Numbered from the stretch's first letter, positions 1 through 8,878 are shown. The stretch: DNA of 64,000 bases from Microtetraspora malaysiensis (GCF_001528665.1 NZ_BBYJ01000006.1:124001-188000), one strand, 5' to 3'. Notes: generated from the sequence alone by a model not told the origin. A program made the numbers and translations.

Positions 1-2
1 CG

Positions 3-1001
3 GCGTGCGCCGACCTGGCCGGGCTGATCGACATCGAGGGCGTGGGGCAGGCGCTCTCCGCGCTCAACGACGTGACCATCCAGGCCGCGCTCGACGCGGC
101 GGTCAACAAGGTGAGCGCCGAGCGGCGCGGGCCGATGCCGACCCGGATCGCCGTGATCGCGATGGGCCGGCTGGGCGGCCTGGAGAGCTCGTACGCGAGC
201 GACGCCGACGTGATGTTCGTGCACGCCCCGCTGCCGGGCGCGGCCGACCGGGACGCCACCGACGCCGCGCACGCCGTCGCCGAGGAGCTGCGCCGGCTGC
301 TCGCGCTCCAGGCCCCCGATCCGCCGCTGCCGGTGGACGCCGGGCTGCGGCCCGAGGGCAGGCAGGGGCCGCTGGTCCGCACGATCGCGTCCTATGCGGC
401 GTACTACGCCCGCTGGTCGTCCCACTGGGAGGCGCAGGCGTTGCTGCGCGCCCGGTTCTGCGCGGGGGACGCCGAGCTCGGAGCCGAGTTCATCGCCATG
501 ATCGACCCGGTGCGCCATCCCGCCGACGGCATCCCGGGCGACGCCGTACGGGAGATCCGCAAGCTCAAGGCACGCATGGAGGCCGAACGGCTGCCGCGCG
601 GCGCCGATCCCGCCCTGCACACAAAGCTGGGCCGGGGCGGGCTCTCGGACGTGGAGTGGGTGGCGCAGCTCATCCAGCTCCGCCACGCGGGAGCCGTACC
701 GGCGCTGCGCACGACCCGGACGCTCGGCGCGCTGCGCGCCGCGGTCGACGAGGGCCTGCTGGCGGCCGAGGACGAGGCCGTGCTCGACCAGGCGTGGCGG
801 TTCGCCTCGCGGATCAGGGACGCCGTGATGCTGGTCAGGGGCCGGGCCGGGGACACGATCCCCACGGCGGTCAAGGAGCGGTCGCTGATCGCGCGGGCGC
901 TCGGCTACCCGCCGGACGGCTCCGAGGACTTCATCGAGGACTACCGCCGGGTCACCCGCCGGGCCAGGACGGTCGTGGAGCGCCTCTTCTACGAGGACTG
1001 A
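3..1001 (+). CDS. glnE: Glutamine synthetase adenylyltransferase/deadenylase, C-terminal part
   Basis: GlnE adds AMP to, or removes it from, glutamine synthetase in response to nitrogen status. The open frame runs in from the left edge, so only the last ~332 residues are present and the true start lies outside. The nucleotidyltransferase motif GRLGGLESSYASDADVMF (G-x2-G-x2-E-x3-S-D-x-D) at nt 168-221 marks the C-terminal, AMP-adding catalytic domain; the helical tail follows and ends in FYED. The window's glnA keeps the matching target tyrosine. Family assignment is secure. Confidence 0.93.
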   Translation, partial: ACADLAGLIDIEGVGQALSALNDVTIQAALDAAVNKVSAERRGPMPTRIAVIAMGRLGGLESSYASDADVMFVHAPLPGAADRDATDAAHAVAEELRRLLALQAPDPPLPVDAGLRPEGRQGPLVRTIASYAAYYARWSSHWEAQALLRARFCAGDAELGAEFIAMIDPVRHPADGIPGDAVREIRKLKARMEAERLPRGADPALHTKLGRGGLSDVEWVAQLIQLRHAGAVPALRTTRTLGALRAAVDEGLLAAEDEAVLDQAWRFASRIRDAVMLVRGRAGDTIPTAVKERSLIARALGYPPDGSEDFIEDYRRVTRRARTVVERLFYED

Positions 1002-1143
1002 CACCGCCCCCTGTCGAGGTCGCGGCCGTTCCCCCGATTCCGTTGCCGCGGCCCGGCGTCCCGGTGTATCAACAGTGCGATCGACGTCCCCCGGTGAGCC
1101 CCGATCCGCTGGACGGGGCCGCGCGTAGATTCGCGGTGATCCT

Positions 1144-2304
1144 GTGATCTCGTACTACACCGATTTCGCCCTCGGCCTGGTGCTCGCCTTCCTGCTGCTG
1201 TCGTTGCTGGTCAGCGGCGTCAACGAGGGCATCGTCCGGCTGCTCGGCATCCGCAGCAAGTTCCTGTGGGCGTACCTGCGCGACACCCTCGACGGCGCGG
1301 AGGTCGCGCGGCGGGTCCCGGTGGCACTGCGGGTCCTGACGGGGGTGCTCGACCGGTTGAAGGGCGTGGGGCGCTGGCTGTGGGCCCGGTTGGCCGACCT
1401 GCTCCCGCCGTCCGGAGAGGGCCGGTCCCGGCTGCCCGCGACCGTGCTCGGCGTGTTCGCGAAGCTGCCGTTCGGGCGGGACCCGCGACCGGCGTTCAGC
1501 GCGCGGCCCGCGCCCGTGCAGAGCCCGCCGCTCGCCGGCCGGCCGGAGGGGGGCAAGTCGCTGGCCGACCTCCTGCACGAGCGGCTGCAGGAGATCGACC
1601 ACTCGGCGCGCGGCCGGACCAATATCGCGCAGATCCCCCCGGCCCGGTTCGCCGTCGCGCTGATGGAGATCGCCACCGACATGGGCGGCGTCGAGCGGCT
1701 GATGCGCGAGCTGGACACGCTCAGGAGCCCGCTCTACCGGCCGCTCAAGGCCGTCTGGGACCGTGCGTCCCACGACATCGAGGCGTTCCGCAACGGGGTC
1801 GCGGACTGGTTCGACGGCGAGATGCAGCGGCTCACCATGCTGTACCGGAGGTACGTCCGCTGGGTGATCGCCGTGCTCAGCCTGCTCGTCACGGCGCTCT
1901 TCGGCATGGACTCCCTGGAGTACGGCAAGTCGCTGCTGAACGACAGCGCCTACCGCAGCTCGGTCGCGGCGTTCGCCCAGTCGGGCGCGGAGGCGCTGGC
2001 TCCGCTGAAGGAACGGTGCGCGTCCGCGGAGGACACCTACTCCTGCGTGACCGACGTGCTCAGCACCCCGGCGTTCGCACAGATCTTCACGCACGCGCCG
2101 GTGACGGTCGAGATGGGCGCCGCGGCCGCCGGGCCGTCCTGGTCGTGGCAGGGCGGCGACTGGTGGAGCCGGGTGGCGTCCCCGTCCCACTGGCCCGGCT
2201 TCCTGATCACCCTGTTCGCGCTGCTGTTCGGCGCCCCGTTCTGGTGGGACGTCTTCCGCCGGATCACCGGCATCCGCTCACGCGTCTCGACGCCGGACAA
2301 GTAG
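1144..2304 (+). CDS. Conserved membrane protein of unknown function
   Basis: 386 aa from a GTG start. I do not recognise a named function. One transmembrane segment lies at the N-terminus (about 7-30), a long soluble part occupies the middle, and two hydrophobic segments lie near 235-255 and 345-365. The stretch VADWFDGEMQRLTMLYRRYVRW before the second segment and GAPFWWDVFRR after the last are typical of a widespread family of hypothetical membrane proteins with a 'WFDxxM-R' signature. It starts 142 bp after glnE and is probably its own unit. Confidence 0.6.
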   Translation: MISYYTDFALGLVLAFLLLSLLVSGVNEGIVRLLGIRSKFLWAYLRDTLDGAEVARRVPVALRVLTGVLDRLKGVGRWLWARLADLLPPSGEGRSRLPATVLGVFAKLPFGRDPRPAFSARPAPVQSPPLAGRPEGGKSLADLLHERLQEIDHSARGRTNIAQIPPARFAVALMEIATDMGGVERLMRELDTLRSPLYRPLKAVWDRASHDIEAFRNGVADWFDGEMQRLTMLYRRYVRWVIAVLSLLVTALFGMDSLEYGKSLLNDSAYRSSVAAFAQSGAEALAPLKERCASAEDTYSCVTDVLSTPAFAQIFTHAPVTVEMGAAAAGPSWSWQGGDWWSRVASPSHWPGFLITLFALLFGAPFWWDVFRRITGIRSRVSTPDK

Positions 2305-2324
2305 TCCCACCGCCGGCGGAGGGC

Positions 2325-3059
2325 CTACAGCGCGAGCAGCTCGGGCAGGTCGGCCACGCCGGGCAGCAGGTGGGTGTGCCGCTCCGCGCCCAGGCCGACG
2401 GCGTCCAGCTTCCCCGTCAGCACGCCGACGACGAGGCGGGCCCCCGCGTTCGTCCCGGCCTGGAGGTCGCGTACGGTGTCGCCCGCCACGGCGACCCGCG
2501 CGACATCCCAGACACCCGTCGCCTCCATCGCCCGGAAGATCATGTAGGGGGCGGGACGGCCGGTGGGCACGTCGTCCACGCAGACCGACGCGTCGATCAC
2601 CACGCCGTCCGCGACGTCCACCGCGCCATCCACTGCGCCATCCAGTGGGGCCGCGCCGGGCGCGACCCGCCAGCCGAGGGTGGCGAGCAGCGCGGTGGTG
2701 ACCTCGCGGTCGAATCCGGTCGTCAGCGCCACCTTGACACCGGCCGCGCGGATGCGGGCCAAAGCCTCCGGGACGCCGGGCAGGGGAGTGGGCGGCCGGT
2801 CGCGGTACGCCTTGTCCAGCCGGGCGCGGAAGTCGGCGAAGGCGGCGTCCACCGTCGCCTCGTCCGGGTCGTGCCCGGTGCTCTCGGCGAGCAGGCGCGT
2901 GATCGCCTCGCGCTTGCTCGCGCCCATCCAGCGCTGGATGTCGGCCTCGGTGGGGCGGCCCCCGGCGGCGGTGACGGCCTCGGCCAGCGCCTGGTACACG
3001 GCGCCGTGTTCTTCCACGGTCGTGCCGGCCATGTCCAGGACCACGAGTTCGATCGTCAA
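2325..3059 (-). CDS. PhnX-like phosphonatase (HAD superfamily)
   Basis: 244 aa HAD-fold hydrolase of the phosphonatase-like family (TIGR03351 type), expected to cleave the C-P bond of phosphonoacetaldehyde or a hydroxylated relative. It has the phosphonatase form of HAD motif I, DMAGTT (nucleophile D9), a cap-domain lysine in MGASKRE (K49, Schiff-base position), TTGFDRE with the arginine that replaces the usual HAD lysine, and AGDTVRDLQAGTNAGA. The start is TTG: its first bases overlap the GntR stop (TTGA) and AGGAGG lies 8 nt upstream, so it is translationally coupled to the regulator. This family typically sits beside an FAD amine oxidase and PhnCDE, as here. The exact substrate is inferred. 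Confidence 0.87.
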   Translation of the reverse strand: MTIELVVLDMAGTTVEEHGAVYQALAEAVTAAGGRPTEADIQRWMGASKREAITRLLAESTGHDPDEATVDAAFADFRARLDKAYRDRPPTPLPGVPEALARIRAAGVKVALTTGFDREVTTALLATLGWRVAPGAAPLDGAVDGAVDVADGVVIDASVCVDDVPTGRPAPYMIFRAMEATGVWDVARVAVAGDTVRDLQAGTNAGARLVVGVLTGKLDAVGLGAERHTHLLPGVADLPELLAL

Positions 3060-3847
3060 GACGGTTCCTCCTCAGCAGGTGCGGGTCGCATGTCGTCGTC
3101 ACGGCCCGGCCGCCAGGTGCGGCCGACCGAGGGGCGGGCCCGCTGGGCGTTCTCGATGGTGAAGGTGACGACGTCCGGCCGGTAACGGTCGTCGGAGTAC
3201 TCGTACGGCTCGCCCGCCGCGCTGCCGGCCCTCCGGCGCTCGCGCAGCAGCGGCGCGCCCGGCGGGACGTCGAGGAGCGAGGCGTCCGTCTCGTCGGCGG
3301 CGACCGCGTCGAAGACGTGCCGGGCGACGGAAAGATCGACCCCGCGCTCCGCGAGGTAGGCGTAGACCGACCCCGAGTCGGTGTCGAAGTCGAAGAGCAG
3401 ACGGCCCACCGGCTCGACGAAGGCGGTGCGCTCCACCATCGTCGGCCGGCCGTCCAGCAGCCGCAGCCGCAGCAGCTCGACGACCGGGTCGCCCTCGTCG
3501 ATGGCCAACGCGTCGGCCACCTCGGGCCGCGCGGGCCGCCGCGCGATCTCCACCGTGCGCTGGCCGGGCGTACGGCCGAGGCCGCGCGCCCACAGCGAGA
3601 ACGACAGGAACGTCTCGAACGGCTGCGACACCTGGCCCGTGCGCACGACCGGCGGGCGTCCGCGGCCGCCGCCGACGAGCCCCTCGGCGCGCAGCGCGCT
3701 CAACGCCTGCCGTACGGGACCGCGCGAGACCGACCACTGCTCGCACAGTTGGGACTCCGATGGCAGCGCCGCGCCGACGGAGAGCTCGCCGCCGACGATG
3801 CGGCGCCGTAGGTCGTCGGCGATGCGCTCGTGAATTGCCTGCTCCAC
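3056..3847 (-). CDS. GntR/HutC-family regulator (PhnF-like)
   Basis: 263 aa from GTG. An N-terminal winged helix-turn-helix (about 5-75, with PSESQLCEQWSVSRGPVRQA) is followed by a UTRA ligand-binding domain. It is divergent from the FAD oxidoreductase and co-transcribed with the phosphonatase-like gene, so it probably represses the phosphonate cluster and responds to a phosphonate or phosphate-related effector. A perfect 16-bp palindrome in the shared 154-bp spacer is its likely operator. The effector is not deducible from sequence. Confidence 0.85.
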   Translation of the reverse strand: MEQAIHERIADDLRRRIVGGELSVGAALPSESQLCEQWSVSRGPVRQALSALRAEGLVGGGRGRPPVVRTGQVSQPFETFLSFSLWARGLGRTPGQRTVEIARRPARPEVADALAIDEGDPVVELLRLRLLDGRPTMVERTAFVEPVGRLLFDFDTDSGSVYAYLAERGVDLSVARHVFDAVAADETDASLLDVPPGAPLLRERRRAGSAAGEPYEYSDDRYRPDVVTFTIENAQRARPSVGRTWRPGRDDDMRPAPAEEEPS

Positions 3848-3994
3848 GGCAGTTGACTATACATCTCGACGCCGCCGACGCAAGGGGATCCGATCTCTCG
3901 CTAACCCCTCTGACCTGCGAGGTTAATAGAAGGCGAACAAGGTGCGACAACTCGCTTGGGCGTGTTGACGAGCGTCGGAGAAGTCGGCCACCTT

Positions 3995-4010
3995 ACTTGT
4001 CATGACAAGT
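3995..4010. promoter_or_regulatory. Candidate GntR operator over a start codon
   Basis: Perfect 16-bp palindrome ACTTGTCATGACAAGT. The core GTCATGAC resembles HutC-type GntR sites (GT-N-TA-N-AC class). The ATG of the FAD oxidoreductase lies at its exact centre (4002-4004), and a TTGACG (-35-like) lies at 3965-3970. Binding would block transcription or translation start of the divergent gene and possibly repress the regulator gene. Binding itself is inferred. Confidence 0.6.
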
Positions 4011-5138
4011 GCACCGCTGCTTGCGAGGCCACGGGAACGCGCCGACATCGTCATCGTCGGCGCGGGGATCGTCGGCCTCGCCCACGCCGTGGACGCCGTA
4101 CGCCGTGGCCTGTCCGTCGTGGTCGTCGAACGGGACGAACACGCGGTCGGAGCCTCGGTGCGGAACTTCGGCCACGGATGTGTCACGGCCCAGGACGGCC
4201 CGGCGCTCGAATACGCCCTGGACGCCCGCGCCGCGTGGATCCGGCTGGCGAAGGAGGCCGGTTTCTGGGCGCGCGAGTCCGGCACCGTGGTGGTCGCCCG
4301 CGCCGACGACGAGCGCGCCGTGCTCGAGGAGTTCCGCGACCGGCGCGGCGACCAGGTGCGGCTGCTCGATCGCGCCGACGTCGAGGCCCGCGTTCCGGTC
4401 GGCCCGGACGCCGTCGGAGGGGCATGGCTGCCGCTGGACATCCGGGTCGATCCCCGCGAGGCCGTCCACGCCCTCGCGTCCTGGCTGGCGGCTCAGGGCG
4501 TGCGCTTCCTGTGGGGGACCGCGGCGCTGACGATCGAGCCGGGGCTGGTCCGCACCGCCCGGGGCGATGTGGCGGCCACCGCGGTCGTGCTGGCCGCCGG
4601 CCACGACCTGGACCGGCACTTCCCCGATCTCGCCGACGAGGCGAAGGTGGAGCGCTGCACCCTGCAGATGCTGCGGGTGCGCGCGCCGTGGGACCGCGCC
4701 GTCGATCCGGCCGTCTTCAGCGGCTTCTCGCTGCTGCGCTACCGGGGCTTCGGGGGCTGCCCGTCCCTGTCCGCCGTACGCGCGCGGCTGGAGGCCGAGC
4801 ACCCCGACCTGGTCGCCGCCGGGCTGAACCTGATGCTCACCCAGCGGCCGGACGGCGACCTCACCCTCGGTGACACGCACGTGTACGGCCGCACGCTCGA
4901 CCCGTTCAACGCCGAGGTCCTCGACGAGGCGGTGCTCGCCCAGGCGGCCCGGCTCCTCGGGACCGGACCGCTGCGGGTGGTCGAGCGGTGGCGCGGCGTC
5001 TACGCCGCCTCGCCCGACCGCGACTTCCTCGTCGAGGCCCCCCTTCCCGGCGTTCGGGCGGTCGCGGTCACCTCCGGCGTCGGCATGACGACCGCGCTCG
5101 GACTCGCCCCGCGCGTCCTCGACGACCTGCTCGCCTAA
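4002..5138 (+). CDS. FAD-dependent amine oxidoreductase of phosphonate clusters
   Basis: 378 aa DAO-type flavoprotein. The Rossmann FAD motif GAGIVG (20-25) opens the protein, VRNFGHGCVTAQDG is typical of the TIGR03364-type group, and the C-terminus ends VTSGVGMTTALGLAPRVLDD. Members of this group co-occur with PhnX-like hydrolases and phosphonate transporters and are thought to oxidise an aminophosphonate to the aldehyde the hydrolase then cleaves. The ATG at 4002 is the only possible start between an in-frame stop and the FAD motif, and it has no good ribosome site, so the mRNA may be leaderless. Family is firm; the precise amine is not known. Confidence 0.85.
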   Translation: MTSAPLLARPRERADIVIVGAGIVGLAHAVDAVRRGLSVVVVERDEHAVGASVRNFGHGCVTAQDGPALEYALDARAAWIRLAKEAGFWARESGTVVVARADDERAVLEEFRDRRGDQVRLLDRADVEARVPVGPDAVGGAWLPLDIRVDPREAVHALASWLAAQGVRFLWGTAALTIEPGLVRTARGDVAATAVVLAAGHDLDRHFPDLADEAKVERCTLQMLRVRAPWDRAVDPAVFSGFSLLRYRGFGGCPSLSAVRARLEAEHPDLVAAGLNLMLTQRPDGDLTLGDTHVYGRTLDPFNAEVLDEAVLAQAARLLGTGPLRVVERWRGVYAASPDRDFLVEAPLPGVRAVAVTSGVGMTTALGLAPRVLDDLLA

Positions 5139-5171
5139 ATCTCCCTCCAGACCCCCTTCCAGATCACCCGG

Positions 5172-5229
5172 CTCGGCCGGCTCCGGCCGAGGCCCTCTCA
5201 TCCGACCGGCCCGTCTGATCCGGGCCGGT
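5172..5229 (+). terminator. Two tandem GC-rich hairpins
   Basis: CTCGGCCGG-ct-CCGGCCGAG (5172-5191) is followed by ACCGGCCCG-tctgatc-CGGGCCGGT (5205-5229). They lie between the oxidoreductase and phnD. Neither has a T-tract. They may act as a leaky terminator or mRNA-stabilising structure that separates catabolic from transport expression; this is inferred. Confidence 0.4.
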
Positions 5230-5270
5230 CACCCCCACCGCGTACTCGTCGAAAGCTGAAGGAGAATCGG

Positions 5271-6200
5271 ATGCGCGCCAAGCGGTCCATCGCGTTCGTC
5301 ACGGCGGTCTCATCCCTCTGTCTCGCCCTCGCCGCCTGCGGCGGCACAGACACGGGCACGGCCACCGGAGCCGCCGGCTCCGCCTCGGCCACCTGCCCGG
5401 AGGGCAAGGTCCGGTTCGGCATCGAGCCGTACGAGGACCCGGCCAAGCTCAAGCCCGCGTACGAGGTCCTCGCCTCGGCGCTGGAGAAGAAGCTGAACTG
5501 CCCGGTCGAGCTGCAGGTCGTGGACGACTACTCGGCCGAGGTGCTCGCCATGCGCAACGGGAAGCTCGACATCGCGCAGTTCGGCCCGCTCGGCTACGTC
5601 TTCGCCAGCCAGAAGGCCGGGGCGCAGGCCCTGGTCTCCTTCGCCGACGCCTCCGGCCGGCTGACCACGTACACCGCCGGGATCTGGGTGCCCAAGGACT
5701 CGCCGATCACGTCCATCGCTGATCTGAAGGGCCGCACGCTCGCCCTCAGCAGCACCGGATCGACCTCCGGCGACGCGCTGCCGCGCTACGCCCTGAAGAC
5801 CGCCGGCGTCGCGGAGGCGGACGTGAAGATCGACTATGCCGGAGGGCACCCCGAGGCCCTGCTCGCGCTGACCAAGGGCAAGGTGGACGCGGCCGAGATC
5901 AACAGCCAGCAGCTCGCCGTCGCGCAGGCCGCCGGCACGTTCGACCCCTCCCGCTACCGGAAGGTCTGGACGTCCGACCCGATCCCGAACGACCCGATCA
6001 CCGTGGCGGGCACGCTCGACCCGGCCTTCCGCACCGTCCTGAAGGACGCGCTGCTCGGCCTCGACCCCGGCGACGTCGCCAAGGTCGGCGCCTTCCTGGA
6101 CGTGGACCCGCCCGGCCCGCTCGCCGAGGTCACCCAGGACACCTACCGGCCGTTGTTCGAGCTGGCCGCCGCGCTCGGCCTGAGCGAGAAGGACGTATGA
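5271..6200 (+). CDS. phnD: Phosphonate ABC transporter, substrate-binding lipoprotein
   Basis: 309 aa. A lipoprotein signal ends in LAAC (C23), followed by a PhnD-type periplasmic-binding fold with FGIEPYEDPAKLKPAYEVLA near the N-terminus and the conserved FGPLGYVFA and ALSSTGSTSGDALPR stretches. It captures a phosphonate, phosphite or similar P compound and delivers it to PhnE/PhnC. GAAGGAG lies just upstream of ATG. It overlaps phnC by ATGA. Neighbours favour an aminophosphonate as substrate. Confidence 0.88.
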   Translation: MRAKRSIAFVTAVSSLCLALAACGGTDTGTATGAAGSASATCPEGKVRFGIEPYEDPAKLKPAYEVLASALEKKLNCPVELQVVDDYSAEVLAMRNGKLDIAQFGPLGYVFASQKAGAQALVSFADASGRLTTYTAGIWVPKDSPITSIADLKGRTLALSSTGSTSGDALPRYALKTAGVAEADVKIDYAGGHPEALLALTKGKVDAAEINSQQLAVAQAAGTFDPSRYRKVWTSDPIPNDPITVAGTLDPAFRTVLKDALLGLDPGDVAKVGAFLDVDPPGPLAEVTQDTYRPLFELAAALGLSEKDV

Positions 6201-7018
6201 GCGTGTCGCCGGGACGTTCAGCGGGCGGCACCGCCGTCGCCGACAGGCCGTCCCCCGAGGCCGTGCCGTCGCTGTCCATCACCGGGCTGCGCAAGTCCTT
6301 CCCGGGCCGTACCGTGCTGGCCGGGCTCGACCTGCGGATCCCCGCGAGCGGGCTGGTCGTGCTGCTGGGGGCGAACGGCTCGGGCAAGTCCACCGCGCTG
6401 CGTTGCGTGGTCGGGCTGGAGCAGCCCGACGGCGGGTCGATCCGGCTCCACGGTGAGGAGATCGTCGGGCTGTCCGGGCGGGAACTCGCCCGGCGGCGCA
6501 GCAGAGCCGCGATGATCTTCCAGAAGATCCACCTGGTCCAGCGCCGGACCGTGCTCGACAACGTCTGTGCCGGGGCGCTCGGGCGGCTGCCGTTGCGGCA
6601 CTCGCTCGTTTCCGCGCTGTTCCCCCGCGAGCTGCGCGACGAGGCGATGGAGTGCCTGCACCGCGTCGGCCTCGCCGACCGGGCGGGTGACACGGTGGGC
6701 CGGCTCTCCGGCGGGCAGCAGCAACGCGTCGCGATCGCCCGCGCGCTGTGCCAGCGCGCCGACGTCGTGCTCGCGGACGAACCCGTAGCCGCCCTCGACC
6801 CGGCCGCCGCCACGCAGGTCCTGGAGCTGCTGTCCGACCTGGCCCGCGGCCAGGGCCTCGCCGTCGCGGCCGTGCTGCACCAGCCGGAGCTGGCGCGGCG
6901 CTACGCGGACCGGGTGGTGGGGCTCGCGCGCGGCCGGCTCGCGTTCGACACCGCGCCCGCGCACCTCTCGGACCGCGATCTCGATGACCTCTACGCCGCC
7001 GGGGAGGGGGCGTCATGA
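6197..7018 (+). CDS. phnC: Phosphonate ABC transporter, ATPase
   Basis: 273 aa cytoplasmic ATP-binding subunit of the PhnCDE importer. Walker A GANGSGKST (58-66), signature LSGGQQQRVAIARAL and Walker B VVLADEP are all intact. A ~25-residue N-terminal extension precedes the domain. It overlaps phnD and phnE by ATGA at both ends, so the three are translationally coupled. Confidence 0.9.
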   Translation: MSVSPGRSAGGTAVADRPSPEAVPSLSITGLRKSFPGRTVLAGLDLRIPASGLVVLLGANGSGKSTALRCVVGLEQPDGGSIRLHGEEIVGLSGRELARRRSRAAMIFQKIHLVQRRTVLDNVCAGALGRLPLRHSLVSALFPRELRDEAMECLHRVGLADRAGDTVGRLSGGQQQRVAIARALCQRADVVLADEPVAALDPAAATQVLELLSDLARGQGLAVAAVLHQPELARRYADRVVGLARGRLAFDTAPAHLSDRDLDDLYAAGEGAS

Positions 7019-7908
7019 CCTGGGACACACCCCGCGACCACCGCACGCCGGGCAGGGGGAGCGGCCTGGTCGCCGTCGCGGAGACGGCGGGCGACCCGGA
7101 CGGGCGGAGAGGAGCGGTGCCGGCCCCGCCGTCCCGCCGCCGCTCGCCCTCGGCGCTCGGAGCGGCCGTCGTCACCGTGCTCGTCGCGCTCCACGTCCTG
7201 GCCTGGCAGGGGACCGGCTTCTCCCCGGCCGAGCTCGTCCGGGGCTGGCACGGGATGGCCGACTTCGTCGGCGAGGCGATCCCTCCGGACCTGTCCTGGC
7301 CGGTGCTGGGGTCCGGGATCCGGGCGGCGCTCGTCACGCTCTACATCGGCTTGCTCGGCACCACGTTCTCGGTGCCGTTCGCGCTCGTCCTCGCCGTGCT
7401 CGGCGCCCGGACCACCACGCCGAACCGGTGGGTCTACCAGGCGGCCCGGTCGCTGCTGTCGTTCCTGCGGGCGGTGCCGGACGTCGTGTTCGCGCTGATC
7501 TTTGTGACCGCCGTCGGGCTGGGACCGTTCGCCGGCGTCCTCGCGCTGATCTTCCACAACACCGGCGTGATGGGCAAGCTGTGGTCGGAGGCGATGGAGG
7601 AGATCGACCTCGGCCCCCGCGACGCGCTGCGCACCAACGGCGCGGGCGGCGTCCAGGTCGTGGCGCACGCGATCCTGCCCGCGGTCGTGCCGCAGTTCAT
7701 CGGGCTGCTGCTCTACCGGTTCGACGTCAACGTGCGCTCGTCGCTGGTGCTCGGGCTCGTCGGCGCCGGAGGGATCGGCTTCCTGGTCAACCAGTCGATC
7801 AAGCTCTTCCGGTTCGACCAGATGGCCACGCACCTGCTGATCGTGCTCGTGCTCGTCATCGGCGTGGACCTGCTCTCCGCCGCCGTACGCCGCCGCATCG
7901 CGATGTGA
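7015..7908 (+). CDS. phnE: Phosphonate ABC transporter, permease
   Basis: 297 aa integral membrane subunit. A polar N-terminal stretch of ~45 residues precedes the first of about six hydrophobic segments. The EAA loop that contacts PhnC is readable as SEAMEEIDLGPRDALRTNGA. One permease appears to serve the system; no second PhnE follows. It is the last gene of the operon, 34 bp before a convergent gene. Confidence 0.88.
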   Translation: MTWDTPRDHRTPGRGSGLVAVAETAGDPDGRRGAVPAPPSRRRSPSALGAAVVTVLVALHVLAWQGTGFSPAELVRGWHGMADFVGEAIPPDLSWPVLGSGIRAALVTLYIGLLGTTFSVPFALVLAVLGARTTTPNRWVYQAARSLLSFLRAVPDVVFALIFVTAVGLGPFAGVLALIFHNTGVMGKLWSEAMEEIDLGPRDALRTNGAGGVQVVAHAILPAVVPQFIGLLLYRFDVNVRSSLVLGLVGAGGIGFLVNQSIKLFRFDQMATHLLIVLVLVIGVDLLSAAVRRRIAM

Positions 7909-7942
7909 GGGCCGCGCGGACCCCGGCTTCGCGTGGAGAGAG

Positions 7943-8797
7943 CTAGCGCGGGGACGGCCGGCGCGTGGTCGTGGCGACCAGGCGCCGCAGCTTGTCCTCC
8001 GACTCCGAACCGGGTTCGGCGGCGAACAGGTCCATCCCCTGCAGTTCCGGATCGCCGGGCAGGGCGACCAGCTCGGCGGACAGCCGCAGCTCGCCCACGA
8101 CGGGGTGGTCGAGCACATAGTCCCGGTACGTCGCGACGGCCACGTGGTGCTCATGCCACAGGCGGCGGAACTCCGGACTCTCCCTGCAGATCGCGTCCAC
8201 CTGCGCCATGATCTGCGGGCTCTTCGGGTGACGTACGGCCAGGACCCGGAGCTGGGCGACGTGCTCCCGGGCCAGCCGCGTCCAGCCCTCGCCGTGCATG
8301 CGCCGGATCTCCTCGTCCAGAAAGATCAGGTGGCCGATGGTCCTGCGCTCTTCGGGTAGCGCGGCGAAGTCGGCGAAGACCGCGGCGGCCGGCGCGTTCC
8401 AGCCGACCACGTTGGCGTGCCGCCCGAGGACGAGGGCCGGCGTCAGCACCAGGGAGTCCAGCAGCCGCCGCAGCCCCGGCCTGAGCGGGGCCGACGCGAC
8501 ATCATGACTCCCGCGCGCCGGGCGGGCCAGCGCGTGCAGGTATGCCCGCTCGTCTCCGGAGAGCCGCAGCGCCCCGGCGATGGCGTCCAGCACCTCGGCC
8601 GAGACGTTCTGACCGCGGCCCTGCTCCAGCCGCGTGTAGTGGGTCACGCTCACCCCGGCGAGCAGCGCCAGCTCCTCACGGCGCAGCCCGCGTACCCGCC
8701 GCGTTCCGTTGCCCCGATGCGGCAGGCCGACGTCGTCCGGCCGCAGCCGCGCCCGGCGGGACTTGAGGAACTCGTTCAACTCAACCGCGCGATCCAT
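7943..8797 (-). CDS. Helix-turn-helix regulator, MmyB-type
   Basis: 284 aa. An N-terminal Xre-like HTH (RREELALLAGVSVTHYTRLE, about residues 37-56) is followed by an MmyB-like ligand-binding domain with the typical LVLGRHANVVGWNAPAAAV. The start chosen is the ATG at 8797 that places the HTH at the usual position; the frame stays open far upstream, but only as antisense to the MFS gene. It is divergent from the MFS exporter and presumably controls it. Confidence 0.82.
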   Translation of the reverse strand: MDRAVELNEFLKSRRARLRPDDVGLPHRGNGTRRVRGLRREELALLAGVSVTHYTRLEQGRGQNVSAEVLDAIAGALRLSGDERAYLHALARPARGSHDVASAPLRPGLRRLLDSLVLTPALVLGRHANVVGWNAPAAAVFADFAALPEERRTIGHLIFLDEEIRRMHGEGWTRLAREHVAQLRVLAVRHPKSPQIMAQVDAICRESPEFRRLWHEHHVAVATYRDYVLDHPVVGELRLSAELVALPGDPELQGMDLFAAEPGSESEDKLRRLVATTTRRPSPR

Positions 8798-8819
8798 GTC
8801 CGCCCCAGCATAGGCAATC

Positions 8820-8833
8820 TTTGAGTAGTCAAA
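8820..8833. promoter_or_regulatory. Candidate operator between regulator and MFS gene
   Basis: Inverted repeat TTTGA-gtag-TCAAA in the 81-bp spacer between the MmyB-type regulator and the exporter. Position and symmetry fit autoregulation plus control of the exporter. The arms are short, so this is tentative. Confidence 0.4.
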
Positions 8834-8878
8834 ACGCGGGGCTGGCCGGCCTCCGGGGGCGCCACCAGGCTGTCCGGC

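Noticed and set aside
2325-7908. C-P lyase or PhnW genes in the phosphonate cluster
   Set aside because: No PhnGHIJKLM-like or class V/IV transaminase frame is present in the cluster.
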